Below, one piece after another: positions 7,576 to 16,484 of a DNA stretch of 64,000 nt. Every line of letters starts with the position of its first letter. Positions within the stretch are counted from its first letter, which is position 1. A program made the translations under genes and the position numbers. The notes beneath the pieces were generated by a model. It was given only the letters and a program-made list of their open reading frames with translations, was not told the origin of the DNA and ran no database searches. Source of the stretch: Lysobacter auxotrophicus (lineage in GTDB: Bacteria > Pseudomonadota > Gammaproteobacteria > Xanthomonadales > Xanthomonadaceae); assembly GCF_027924565.1 (NCBI RefSeq), contig NZ_AP027041.1:372001-436000 (forward strand). Reading direction: 5' to 3'.

Positions 7576-9684
7576 ATGGCAGCGCAGTCGGATCTGTGTT
7601 TCCGGTTTGCAGGGAGTGACGGGGCGGCATTCGACGTCGTCCGGTTCGAGTTGACCGAAGGACTTTCGCAACCATTCCGGCTGGAGCTCGAGCTCAGCAG
7701 TCCTGACGCCAACATCGGGTTGGACGCGCTGCTCGATTCGGAGGCAGCGTTCACCATCGAACGCGATGGCGAGCCGGTTCGCACGGTGCACGGCATCATC
7801 ACGATGTTCGAGCAGGGCGAGACGGGGTTTAGGCGGACGCGCTATCGCGCGGTGGTCGAACCCGCATTGGCACGGCTCGGCCTGTGGCACGGCAGCCGGA
7901 TCCATCAGCAGCTGTCCGCGCCCGACATCCTGCGATCGCGCCTCAAGGAGCGCGGGCTGGCCGCGAGCGTCAAGGCGTCGCGGTCGCACGAGACGCGCGA
8001 GTACTGCGTCCAGCATCGCGAAACCGACCTGGCCTACTTCGCCCGCCTCGCGGCGGAAGAGGGTTTCGCCTACTACTTCGATGCGAGCGCGCAGTCGCGG
8101 CTGACGCTTACCGATGTCCTGGCCGGCGGCCCGGCGCTTGCGGGTTCGGACGACATCGGGACGGTCGCGTACCAGCCCAATCCCGGCGGCGATGCCCGCG
8201 AGCCGCGTCTGTGGCACTTCGCGCTGCGCCGACAGCTTGCGCCCACGCGCGCCGTGCAGCGCGATTACACGTTCAAGAATCCGCCGTACGACCTCGAGCA
8301 GACCGCCCACGCGCGCGATACCGTAGGCGACTACGAGCACTACGACGCACCCGGCCGCTACAAGCGCGGTGAAGCCGGGCGTCCGTTCACGGCCACCCGT
8401 CTGGCGGGCCTGCGCAGCGAGGCGATCACCGCCACGCTCGAAGGCGACGACGCCCGCCTCTGGCCGGGTCTGGCGTTCCTGCTGGCGGATCACCCCTCCG
8501 AACCCCTCAACCGCGACTGGCGCGTCATCGCCATGCGCCATGTCGGCGAGCAGGCCGTTTCGCAGGAGGAGGACGGCGCGCTGGCCGACCAGGGCACGCG
8601 CTATTCCTACACCGCGCAGGCCGTGCCGGCGGACATGGAGTGGCGCCCGGCGCCGCTGCCGCGCCCGATCATGGACGGCCCGCAGATCGCGCACGTCGTC
8701 GGTCCGGAAAATGAGGAAATCCACGTCGACGAACACGGTCGGGTGATGGTCTGGTTCCCGTGGGATCGCGAAGGTCCGCGCGAGAACAGCACCTGCTGGA
8801 TCCGCGTCTCGCAGGGCTGGGCCGGCGCGAGCTACGGAATGATGGCGATCCCGCGCATCGGCCACGAGGTGATCGTCAGCTTCCTCGAGGGCGATCCGGA
8901 CCAGCCGATCGTCACCGGCCGCACGTACCACGCCGCCAACCGCCCGCCGTATGCGTTGCCGCAGCACAAGACGCGCAGCACGTGGAAGTCGCAGACGCAC
9001 AAGGGCGAGGGTTCGAACGAGATACGCTTCGAGGATCAGGCGGGCGCGGAGGAAATCTACGTCCACGCGCAGAAGGACCAGAACATCGTCGTCGAGCACG
9101 ACGAGACGACACGCGTCGGGCATGACCGCAGCGAGGACGTCGGCAACGATGAGACGATCCAGATCGGGCACGACCGCACCGAGGCCGTCGGCAACGATGA
9201 AACGCTGAGCATCGGACAGGATCGGCGCGAGACGATGGGGCGCGATCACGCGATCGAGGTTGGGCGGAATCGGCAGGTCACGGTCGGCAAGGATCTGATC
9301 GAGAGCGTTGGCAACGTCCGCGTCGAGAAGACTGCCTCAGACCGCAACGTCGAAACGGGAGGGCATTACTCGCACAGGGTGGAAGGCAGGCACGACACGG
9401 AGGCAGGTGAGCGGATCACGCAGCGCACGCGCGTTCTCGAGTTGCATGCGAAGGACCTAGCAACCATCCGCGGGCCGGGCGGCACGATCACTATCGACGA
9501 GCTGGGCATCACACTGAGCGCCTTGAGCATCCACTTGAAAGGCCCGGTTCGTGTCGAGAACGAAGGCCGTGGCGATGCGTTGGAGCTGGAAGCCAACCTG
9601 CTGAGCCCGCTTCCGCCAGACGAGATCTGCATCCCATGTTTCCTGCTGGCCGCCGCGAACGGCGCAGCGGTTGTGCCCAGATGA
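7576..9684 (+). CDS. vgrG: type VI secretion tip protein VgrG
   Basis: VgrG trimers form the spike of the type VI secretion needle and carry effectors into target cells. This protein has 702 residues. The N-terminal gp27/gp44-like part (about 1-350) includes ETREYCVQHRETDLAYFARL, typical of VgrG. It is followed by the OB-fold gp5-like domain (about 375-470) with PWDREGPRENSTCWIRVSQGWAG and PRIGHEVIVSFLEGDPDQP. A beta-helix shaft of repeated VG(N/H)D units follows (about 505-590), then a short tail (to 702) with no extra enzymatic domain. The ribosome site AAGGAGCGAGGC precedes the ATG. No other type VI structural genes lie in this window, so this is an orphan cargo module whose secretion apparatus must be encoded elsewhere. 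Confidence 0.95.
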   Translation: MAAQSDLCFRFAGSDGAAFDVVRFELTEGLSQPFRLELELSSPDANIGLDALLDSEAAFTIERDGEPVRTVHGIITMFEQGETGFRRTRYRAVVEPALARLGLWHGSRIHQQLSAPDILRSRLKERGLAASVKASRSHETREYCVQHRETDLAYFARLAAEEGFAYYFDASAQSRLTLTDVLAGGPALAGSDDIGTVAYQPNPGGDAREPRLWHFALRRQLAPTRAVQRDYTFKNPPYDLEQTAHARDTVGDYEHYDAPGRYKRGEAGRPFTATRLAGLRSEAITATLEGDDARLWPGLAFLLADHPSEPLNRDWRVIAMRHVGEQAVSQEEDGALADQGTRYSYTAQAVPADMEWRPAPLPRPIMDGPQIAHVVGPENEEIHVDEHGRVMVWFPWDREGPRENSTCWIRVSQGWAGASYGMMAIPRIGHEVIVSFLEGDPDQPIVTGRTYHAANRPPYALPQHKTRSTWKSQTHKGEGSNEIRFEDQAGAEEIYVHAQKDQNIVVEHDETTRVGHDRSEDVGNDETIQIGHDRTEAVGNDETLSIGQDRRETMGRDHAIEVGRNRQVTVGKDLIESVGNVRVEKTASDRNVETGGHYSHRVEGRHDTEAGERITQRTRVLELHAKDLATIRGPGGTITIDELGITLSALSIHLKGPVRVENEGRGDALELEANLLSPLPPDEICIPCFLLAAANGAAVVPR

Positions 9685-10499
9685 GCAGGCCTCCCATGCA
9701 AACCTACCTGCTGTTCGACCTGGCACTTCTTCGCGGTACGGACGAACTCGCTGCTTTGTTGGCCCAGCCCGAAGGTGTCGCGCTGTACGACGATCTTGGG
9801 GCGACCGCGCTGGAGGTCGGGCCGCTTCTCTTCACCGCGGCTTCCGTTGTCGATCTGGCGCAAGCTCTGCTTGCCAGCGGCGGACAAAGCCGCGCTGCGT
9901 GTAGTCAGCTGGTCTCCACTGCGAACCTTGACGAAATAGCGATTCATCTGCGCGCGCTTCGGTTGCTGCGCGCGAGTGGAGAGCGCGAGTTCTATTTCCG
10001 TTACGCCGACGGCCGTGCATTCCAGGCAATGTGGCAGGTGCTTGCCGATGAGCAGCGGGCTGCGATGATGGGCCCGGTCCACTCGTGGGAATGTGCCGCG
10101 CTTGGTGGGAATGCGACACGTAGGACCTCGCCGATGCTTCCCGTGGGCACGCAACCCGCCTCCCTTCCGTTGCGGTTATCTCCATCCCAGTGGCATGCAC
10201 TGCTGGAATGCACGAGGGTCGAGGAGCTCCGCCAGGCGACTGCCCTGCTGGCGCGGTCAGCGCAGCCGCCCTGCCTGGAGGATGAACACATGCAGCGCAC
10301 GTGGACGCGGGAAACCTTCCGCCTGCTTTCTCGCTACGGCATCGAAGATCCGGTCGTCCGCGTCACCGCCAATCTGGTGATGTGGCAGAGCCGCGGACGT
10401 TTTTCCCGCGACACCGTGTTCCACGTCGCATTGCGAGATGCGGAGCGAAAGGGGCAGGTCGACTACCTGCGCTCATTCGGCGCGTTGGGGTCTGCATGA
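9681..10499 (+). CDS. DUF4123 effector adaptor/chaperone
   Basis: This 272-residue protein starts inside the vgrG stop (ATGA overlap), so the two are translationally coupled. The sequence begins with a short strand (TYLLFDLAL), has a mid-region FYFRYADGRAFQAMW, and ends in a helical region. This pattern is recognised as DUF4123. Proteins of this family (Tap/TEC) load effectors onto their cognate VgrG without being secreted. Its place between vgrG and a DUF2235 lipase suggests that the lipase at 12069-13802 is its client. The client assignment is inference from order; the family call is from sequence pattern. Confidence 0.8.
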   Translation: MSRPPMQTYLLFDLALLRGTDELAALLAQPEGVALYDDLGATALEVGPLLFTAASVVDLAQALLASGGQSRAACSQLVSTANLDEIAIHLRALRLLRASGEREFYFRYADGRAFQAMWQVLADEQRAAMMGPVHSWECAALGGNATRRTSPMLPVGTQPASLPLRLSPSQWHALLECTRVEELRQATALLARSAQPPCLEDEHMQRTWTRETFRLLSRYGIEDPVVRVTANLVMWQSRGRFSRDTVFHVALRDAERKGQVDYLRSFGALGSA

Positions 10500-11251
10500 G
10501 AAGTACCGGTACGGGACGGAGGGTCGCGGCGCAGCCTGGCGCTAGCAACGGTTCGATGTGTATCGCCGGTCATGACGCGCGTCGACGGTGGCGCGGTCGC
10601 ACGCGGATGCTGTCAATCCGGGCGGTAGCGATCGGGGTCGCTTTGCTGGTGTTGGGCGCATGTAAGGCGGACACGTACACATCAGCGGATCTCGCATCGC
10701 ATGAGGCATTTCTAAAAGCGGCTGCGGTGTGCGAAAAAATCAAGAACGCCAACGAAAGGGAGGCGTGCTGGGCAGAAGCGCCGGTGGACTGGACTGACAC
10801 GGACCCGAACGAGATTACGGGAGTGTCGCTCACGGGTATCGACCATCTCGCCGACCACCTGAGCGTGCAGGAGTTCTCGGTGGATGGCGCATCGGGCGCT
10901 CAGGCTGGGAAAGGCGGAAGGATCACCTGCTGCGCGAAGCTGCCAAATCGCTGGCGCCCGGGCCTGACGGTGGAAGTGCGATGGAACGTGACCAACTGGC
11001 GTGATTGCACGGGGGAGGAGCATGTGAGACGCGTCCCCGTCGAGCCTTATGAACTGGCGGACCACATGTACGTGCATTTCCTCGCGGGCGGCAACGTGAA
11101 AGTGGTCTCCTCGTTTTGGCATCCGGGCGGCGCCAATCTGCCGAGTTCCAAATATCCGATCAAGGATCCAATTCCGGACAAACACCCTTGGGCGCAGTAC
11201 CCATTCGAAACGACCTGTAAGCACAAGATGCGCGCGAAGGAGCGCAGGTGA
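10496..11251 (+). CDS. DUF3304 lipoprotein, probable immunity protein to the Tle1-like lipase (copy 1)
   Basis: The frame opens at an ATG overlapping the previous stop (ATGA) and codes for 251 residues. A better secretion start may be the ATG at 10607, giving 214 residues with a hydrophobic segment ending in LGAC, so that C19 would be lipidated. An ATG at 10556 is also possible. The mature part has paired cysteines (CC) and a conserved ending YPFETTCKHKM. DUF3304 proteins (Tli1 family) are periplasmic immunity lipoproteins that neutralise Tle1 phospholipases delivered by type VI secretion. The next gene is a close duplicate, with the block around VSLTGIDHLADHLSVQEF unchanged. Both lie directly before the lipase gene. 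Confidence 0.8.
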   Translation: MRSTGTGRRVAAQPGASNGSMCIAGHDARRRWRGRTRMLSIRAVAIGVALLVLGACKADTYTSADLASHEAFLKAAAVCEKIKNANEREACWAEAPVDWTDTDPNEITGVSLTGIDHLADHLSVQEFSVDGASGAQAGKGGRITCCAKLPNRWRPGLTVEVRWNVTNWRDCTGEEHVRRVPVEPYELADHMYVHFLAGGNVKVVSSFWHPGGANLPSSKYPIKDPIPDKHPWAQYPFETTCKHKMRAKERR

Positions 11252-12063
11252 CCGTCATGAATTCACGCGAACAGGTTCAGTCAGCGGCTCAGCCGGTTGG
11301 TGGAGAAACGAGGCGTCGTCGGGAACGCACCTGCGCGACGCGGTGTGGCGTTGGCATGAGGTCGAGGTGGATCGCCGGTCGTGACACTCGCCGGCGGTGG
11401 CGCGGATGCTCGGAAATTCTGTCCATCCGAGTCCTAGCCATGGCGGCCGCTGCTCTGCTGGTACTGGGTGCCTGCAGGGCGCAATCGGACAACCGGGTGG
11501 ATCTTGCATCGGACCCGGATTTCCTGAGGGCAGGCGCAGCGTGCAGGGCGATCACTGACGTTAACGCACAGGAGACGTGTTGGGACGAGGTGGACGCGAA
11601 ATGGAACGATGTGGACCCGGACGAAATCACGGGGGTGTCGCTCACCGGTATTGACCATCTCGCTGATCACCTGAGCGTGCAGGAATTCTCGGTGGATGGC
11701 GCATCGGGCGCTCAGGCTGGAAAGGGCGGCAGCATCGTGTGCTGTGCGAGGTTGCCGAACCGCTGGCGACCTGATCTGACGGTTGAGGTGCGATGGAACG
11801 TGACCAACTGGCGCGACTGTACCGGCGACGACCATGTCCGGATCGTTCCGGTCGAGCGCTACCAGCTGGCTCGCCACATGTACGTCCATTTTCTGGCTGA
11901 CGGCAACGTAAGAGTGGTGTCGTCCTCGTTCTATCCCGAGAGTGCGAACAGGCCGAACTCAAGATACCCCGTCAAGGATCCGATTCCAGACAAACACCCT
12001 TGGGCACAGTACCCATTCGAAACGACCTGTAAGCACAAGATGAGCGCGAAGGAGCGCAGATAA
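11248..12063 (+). CDS. DUF3304 lipoprotein, probable immunity protein (copy 2)
   Basis: This tandem duplicate of the gene before it has 271 residues from the GTG at 11248, which overlaps the upstream stop (GTGA) and has AAGGAG close before it. Other possible starts are the ATGs at 11257 and 11356. The hydrophobic segment ends in the lipobox VLGAC. The codon matching the short-form start of copy 1 is ATT here, so the short start is lost and a longer n-region must be used. The R-rich stretch before the hydrophobic core (RRRWRG) is kept in both copies. Long identical blocks with scattered changes, mostly near the N-terminus and at 50 to 70 residues from the end, suggest a duplication under diversifying pressure. 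Confidence 0.8.
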   Translation: MTVMNSREQVQSAAQPVGGETRRRRERTCATRCGVGMRSRWIAGRDTRRRWRGCSEILSIRVLAMAAAALLVLGACRAQSDNRVDLASDPDFLRAGAACRAITDVNAQETCWDEVDAKWNDVDPDEITGVSLTGIDHLADHLSVQEFSVDGASGAQAGKGGSIVCCARLPNRWRPDLTVEVRWNVTNWRDCTGDDHVRIVPVERYQLARHMYVHFLADGNVRVVSSSFYPESANRPNSRYPVKDPIPDKHPWAQYPFETTCKHKMSAKERR

Positions 12064-12068
12064 CCGCC

Positions 12069-13802
12069 ATGAGTCCCAGCGAAGAAGAGTTCAAGCCGTA
12101 TCAGCAGGAACGGGCGCGTGTCCGTCCGGTCATTCCGCAGTACATGTGCCGCACTGAAGAATGCGAGATGGAACTGAACATCGGCGTGTTCATGGATGGC
12201 ACGGGAAACAACTGGGAGTGGGTGGAGGAAGGGCAGACGCTGAATCAGATACAGCGCCAAAAGGACAGCAATGTCTATCGGCTCTTCAGGGCATATCCAG
12301 ACGATGCAAATAGGGGGCTTTTCAGGATCTATGTGCCCGGTGTTGGTACGCCGTTCGAGAAGATCGGCGACTACGATCCCGGTGCGCTTGGCGGTGGTAG
12401 CGGAGCAGGTGGGGATGGTCGGATCAACTTCGCGCTGCTCCAGGTGCTTAATTCCATTCGCCGCCTACTAAGCAGTGATACAAAGCGGCAGTTTGAAGAA
12501 GAAACTGTCAAAGCCCTATGCCGAAACGGCAAGCGGAGATACGACTCCCACGGCAATCCGCTGCCATGGCCGAAAGGCGACGCGCCAGCCTTGCAGCGCG
12601 TAGGCATGGAGAAGAACGGCGGGCTCCTACGCGATCCTCGCGACGCACAACGTCGGGCCTTCTTCCGGGAACAGTGCGCAAGCCTCGCGCAACTTGTCGC
12701 CGTCGGCAAGCCGCGAATCAAACGCATCGTGCTGGACGTGTTCGGCTTCTCACGCGGAGCGGCGCAGGCGCGGGTGTTCTGCACATGGCTGGCCGAGATC
12801 ATGGAGGGGGACACGCTGTGCGGCGTTCCGGCGGAAGTGCGTTTTCTCGGGATCTTCGACACCGTGGCGTCAGTCGGCCTTCCGAATTCGGTTCCCGGCG
12901 CGAACGGTCATTTCGATTGGGCCACGCCGGAGAATCTGAAGATCGGCGCGCACGTGAAGCGCTGCGTGCACTATGTCGCAATGCATGAACAGCGCGCGTC
13001 GTTCCCGCTCGACACGGTGCGCAACCCCGACGGCACCATGCCCGGTCATTGCCACCAGTGGACGTTCCCCGGCATGCATTCGGACGTGGGTGGCGGTTAC
13101 ACACCAGACGAACAAGGGCGTGGACCGCAACAGCTCAACAGTCAGAAACTGTCCCAGATCGCGTTGAACATGATGTACGAAGCGGCGCGGCAGGCGTTGG
13201 TCCCGTTGGACAAGGAGCTCGCGCGGGAAAACTCGGCCAGCGGCGATCATGACCCCTTCGCCATCGACCCTGCGCTTCAACAGGCCCACGCCGAGTTCAT
13301 GGCCGAATCGGGCGCACAGCCCCGTCGTCTGCGCGAGTGGCTGCTGCCCTATGTGTCGTGGCGCTACCAGTTGAGGGATCGGTATGTGCAGTTGCCTTGG
13401 GCAAGACGGACCAAGGTGGAAGACGAGCTCACCGCTCTTCGCGACGCAAACGAGGGCTTCCTGCAGGACCTGGCGCTATTCGAGACGCCGAAGGCGGCCG
13501 CGGCGCGGGATGTCGGAAACTACGGGGTCGTCGCCGGTACGATCAACCAGCTTCGCCGACACGGGCAGTTGGAGGAAGAAGCGTCGGAAATCTTCGAGTA
13601 CGTTCACAGCGCGCCCCCGGTGGCGCCGGCGATCGCCGCGCTTTTCGCCGATTACGTGCACGACTCCTACGGTGGATTCACGTTGATAGCCGGAAAGCAT
13701 GAGCCCGCGGGTTATCTGAGGTATCGCCGCCAATATCATGGGACCAGCAAGGCGTTGACGATGCGCGATGACTCCGATCGGGACGGCGTGCGCCTGGCTT
13801 GA
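12069..13802 (+). CDS. Tle1-like type VI lipase effector (DUF2235 alpha/beta hydrolase)
   Basis: This 577-residue protein has the DUF2235 hydrolase layout. The N-terminal oxyanion-loop motif is GVFMDGTGNN (39-48). The nucleophile elbow GFSRG has S228, D264 lies in GIFDTVASVG, and H337 in PGMHSDVGGGY. These give the Ser-Asp-His triad of Tle1 phospholipases, which attack membrane phospholipids of rival cells. No signal peptide is visible, as expected for a protein loaded on VgrG. It closes the module vgrG, adaptor, two immunity genes, effector, and follows the second immunity gene by 5 bases. Proteins of the same family also occur outside type VI systems, but the neighbours here make the effector role likely. 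Confidence 0.88.
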   Translation: MSPSEEEFKPYQQERARVRPVIPQYMCRTEECEMELNIGVFMDGTGNNWEWVEEGQTLNQIQRQKDSNVYRLFRAYPDDANRGLFRIYVPGVGTPFEKIGDYDPGALGGGSGAGGDGRINFALLQVLNSIRRLLSSDTKRQFEEETVKALCRNGKRRYDSHGNPLPWPKGDAPALQRVGMEKNGGLLRDPRDAQRRAFFREQCASLAQLVAVGKPRIKRIVLDVFGFSRGAAQARVFCTWLAEIMEGDTLCGVPAEVRFLGIFDTVASVGLPNSVPGANGHFDWATPENLKIGAHVKRCVHYVAMHEQRASFPLDTVRNPDGTMPGHCHQWTFPGMHSDVGGGYTPDEQGRGPQQLNSQKLSQIALNMMYEAARQALVPLDKELARENSASGDHDPFAIDPALQQAHAEFMAESGAQPRRLREWLLPYVSWRYQLRDRYVQLPWARRTKVEDELTALRDANEGFLQDLALFETPKAAAARDVGNYGVVAGTINQLRRHGQLEEEASEIFEYVHSAPPVAPAIAALFADYVHDSYGGFTLIAGKHEPAGYLRYRRQYHGTSKALTMRDDSDRDGVRLA

Positions 13803-13854
13803 CCAGCGGTGGGCGTGCGGTGCCTGCGGATCGCGAGCGCGTCTTGCATCGTTG

Positions 13855-15747
13855 CTACCGCGGCCCCGCAAACGGCTTGTCCTCAGGCACCGGCAGATCC
13901 AGCACCGGGATCTCCACGAAGCTCACCGCGTCGCCGCCGTGGAAGATGCGGTTGAGTGCCTTCGATGGTGCGGTTTCGTCGTAGTTGCGGCCACCGGTGC
14001 CCAGGTTGCGTTCCAGGCGCGGGAAGCTGGAGCTGCTGATGTCCAGGCGGATGCGGTGGCCGCGGGGAACCAGGTAGGCGATGGAGCGCATCGGCACGTC
14101 GAGTACGTAGCGGTCGCCGGGCGTCATCAGGCTGGGGCGTTCGATGCCATCGCGATAACGCGCACGCAAGGCGCCTTCCTGGATGTTGGTCGCGCGGCCG
14201 TCGGGCCATACATGCACGAGGCGCGCGACGAAGTCCGTGTCCGGCGCGGTCGAGGACACGACCAGTTGCGCGCTCAGTTTCCCGACGATGCGCAGTGGCT
14301 GTTGCAGCGGCGCCGAGGTGTAGACGAGCACGTCCTGTCGCGTTTCGACGTCGCGCTGGTCGGCGGGGCCGGATGTCTGGTTCGGATCGCCCGTGCAGCA
14401 CAGCGGCCCACCGCGCGACGGCACGGGGTGCATCGGGTCGTGGATGAAGTCGTCCGAACGGATTTCGCGTGCGGCTTCCAGTGCCAGCACGCCGTCGCCG
14501 TCGCGACCGTTGGCGTGGCCGTTGCTCGACAGGTACCACGATTGCGGCCGCGACTCGGCCGGCGGCCATTGCGTCGCGTCGAGCCAGCGCTGTTCGTTGA
14601 GCACGAAATAGCGGTATGGCGGCAGCGCCTTGAGTCCGTCGCCGCGCCCGCGCAGCCAATGGTCGAACCACGCGAGATACCACTGCCGGTACGGCTGCTC
14701 GGCGTTGCGCACCGGGAGTTCGCCGAAGCGGCCCATGCCGACGACGAGTTCCTGTTCGCAATGGTTGCCCGGCGCGATGATCACGTGTTGCGCGTGTGCG
14801 GCGTCGGGCGATTGGCGACGCACCGATTCGGTCAGCGCCAGCGTGCCCGACAGGCTCGGATCGCCCCAGGTGTCGATCACCAGCGCGGGCGTCGTCGGAC
14901 GGTCGTCGGAGAACACGTAGTCCAGCGCACGCCAGCGCGCGTCGCCGAGCGGCGTGCGCAGGAAATCCTCGAAGCCGTTCGCGCCGGGACGCACGCGCTT
15001 CACGACGTCGATCGCGGGCAGCGTCGGCAGGGCCGATGCCATGTCGAGGTTTTCCGGCCACGGGCGGTGATCGGACTTCACGCCGTGCTTTGCGAACCAG
15101 CCCGCCGCGCCGGCCAGCTGGAACACGCCGCCCTCGAACGCACCGAAATACCCCGCGTGGCCGCCCACGTCGCCGGCCGCGCCGCCGGCGGCGATCGGGA
15201 TCATCGCCGCGTGCGCGGGATGGTTCGCACGCGCCAAGGCGTATTGCAGCTCGCCCAGTGCGGAGCAACCGATGGTGCCGACTTTCCCGTTCGACCACGG
15301 CTGGCGGACGATCCAGTCGAGCGTCGCCACGCCGTCGCCGGTGGCGTGGCGCCACGGCAGGAAGTCGCCGCCTTCGGATTCGAACTTGCCGCGCACGTCC
15401 TGCACGAGCACGGCGTAGCCGTTGCGCGCGAAGAACAGGCCTTCGCCGATGGCTTCGCCGTAGCGCCGGCGATCGTAGGGCAGGCGGACGTAGACGGTGG
15501 GCAGCGGTCCGTCGATGTTGCGCGGGCGATACAGCGTGCCGGCGAGCTTCGTGCCGTCGGGCATGACGATGCGGACGTCGTCGTCGATGCGCACGCCGAA
15601 CACCAGCGCGCGCACCGGCTGCTGCCAGTGCGCCGGGATGCGTTCGCGCAGCACGAACAGCGCCGCCGCGGCGAGCAGCAGCGCGGCCAGCACGAGGGCC
15701 AGCACCATCCACCAGCCGAGCGCGGGGCGCACTGCGGACAAGTCCAT
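13855..15747 (-). CDS. CocE/NonD family hydrolase (X-Pro dipeptidyl-peptidase-like), membrane-anchored
   Basis: The 630-residue protein has an N-terminal membrane segment (about 11-33). A CocE-type alpha/beta hydrolase domain follows, with the nucleophile S162 in GTIGCSALGE, a likely acid in VIDTWGDPS and a likely His in APGNHCEQE. Its C-terminal third is the jelly-roll domain of the family (VYTSAPLQQPLRIVG and VPRGHRIRLDISSSSFP). Known members cleave acyl or peptide bonds (cocaine esterase, glutaryl-7-ACA acylase, Xaa-Pro peptidase); the substrate here is not predictable. The ATG at 15747 is preferred over a TTG two codons upstream. The gene is convergent with the lipase gene. Confidence 0.85.
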   Translation of the reverse strand: MDLSAVRPALGWWMVLALVLAALLLAAAALFVLRERIPAHWQQPVRALVFGVRIDDDVRIVMPDGTKLAGTLYRPRNIDGPLPTVYVRLPYDRRRYGEAIGEGLFFARNGYAVLVQDVRGKFESEGGDFLPWRHATGDGVATLDWIVRQPWSNGKVGTIGCSALGELQYALARANHPAHAAMIPIAAGGAAGDVGGHAGYFGAFEGGVFQLAGAAGWFAKHGVKSDHRPWPENLDMASALPTLPAIDVVKRVRPGANGFEDFLRTPLGDARWRALDYVFSDDRPTTPALVIDTWGDPSLSGTLALTESVRRQSPDAAHAQHVIIAPGNHCEQELVVGMGRFGELPVRNAEQPYRQWYLAWFDHWLRGRGDGLKALPPYRYFVLNEQRWLDATQWPPAESRPQSWYLSSNGHANGRDGDGVLALEAAREIRSDDFIHDPMHPVPSRGGPLCCTGDPNQTSGPADQRDVETRQDVLVYTSAPLQQPLRIVGKLSAQLVVSSTAPDTDFVARLVHVWPDGRATNIQEGALRARYRDGIERPSLMTPGDRYVLDVPMRSIAYLVPRGHRIRLDISSSSFPRLERNLGTGGRNYDETAPSKALNRIFHGGDAVSFVEIPVLDLPVPEDKPFAGPR

Positions 15748-15869
15748 CTCCAAAAGTCGTTCCCTTGCGCTCGTGGCGGCCGCGGGGTGGCCGTCCGGTC
15801 GTGCGGCGGGCGCCGCTTCGCCCTGAGTTCAAACGCGTGCGGGGGGCGCTGGCGGCCAGCCTGAATACG

Positions 15870-16484
15870 TCAGCGCGTGCAGGTGCTGTCGGCGAGCACG
15901 CGCCGGATACGTTCGGCGTCTTCGGGCGTGCCGGCCTGTCCGCCGCCGAACGTCGCGCGGGCATCCAGTTCCCGCACGCGCTGCGTCCACGCATCGCAGA
16001 GCGCGGCCTCGGCGACGGGCTGGCACCGGTCTTCCATCATCTGGCAGGCCGCGCCGCCGGCCATCGCGCCGGTGCCGTCGAGTCCGGTGACCTGCAGCGG
16101 GGCGCAACGCGGCGGCGGCGTCGCGGTGTCGCCGAAGTAGCGCTCGTTGTCCCAGGTCTGGCACTCGAACAGCGGCGAGGGCGGCGTCTTCGGTGCGGCG
16201 ACCGGCTCCGGCGGCGGCGTCGGTGCGGGCGCGGGAGCGGGAGCGGGAGGAGGCGCAGGTGCCGCGACGACGGGCGCCGGCTGCGGCGGCGCGGCTGGTA
16301 TCGGGGCCGGCGCGGGCGTCTCCATCACCTTCTTCTGCTGCTTGCTGCCCTTGGGGCAGGGCGTGTCGTTCTGCAGCGACACGGCGCCGGACGCATCGGT
16401 GCAGCGGTAGATGACGACCTGCGCCTGCGCGGCCATCGCCAGCGAAAACGACAGCGCGACCGCGACGACCACGTAGCGACGCAT
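15870..16484 (-). CDS. DUF4124 domain protein with proline/alanine-rich linker
   Basis: This 204-residue exported protein has a signal peptide (about 1-21, ending AQA). A short DUF4124 domain follows (about 22-55: VVIYRCTDASGAVSLQNDTPCPKGS), then a low-complexity Pro/Ala stretch (about 59-98), then a Cys-containing C-terminal region (from FECQTWDNERYFGD). The function of DUF4124 is unknown; many members are periplasmic. The start codon overlaps the stop of the upstream paralogue by one base (TGATG), so the pair is co-translated. Confidence 0.8.
   Translation of the reverse strand: MRRYVVVAVALSFSLAMAAQAQVVIYRCTDASGAVSLQNDTPCPKGSKQQKKVMETPAPAPIPAAPPQPAPVVAAPAPPPAPAPAPAPTPPPEPVAAPKTPPSPLFECQTWDNERYFGDTATPPPRCAPLQVTGLDGTGAMAGGAACQMMEDRCQPVAEAALCDAWTQRVRELDARATFGGGQAGTPEDAERIRRVLADSTCTR

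Noticed and set aside
12069-13802. The DUF2235 protein as a housekeeping lipase
   Set aside because: No signal peptide is present and it is tightly linked to vgrG, a DUF4123 adaptor and DUF3304 lipoproteins, which favours a type VI effector.
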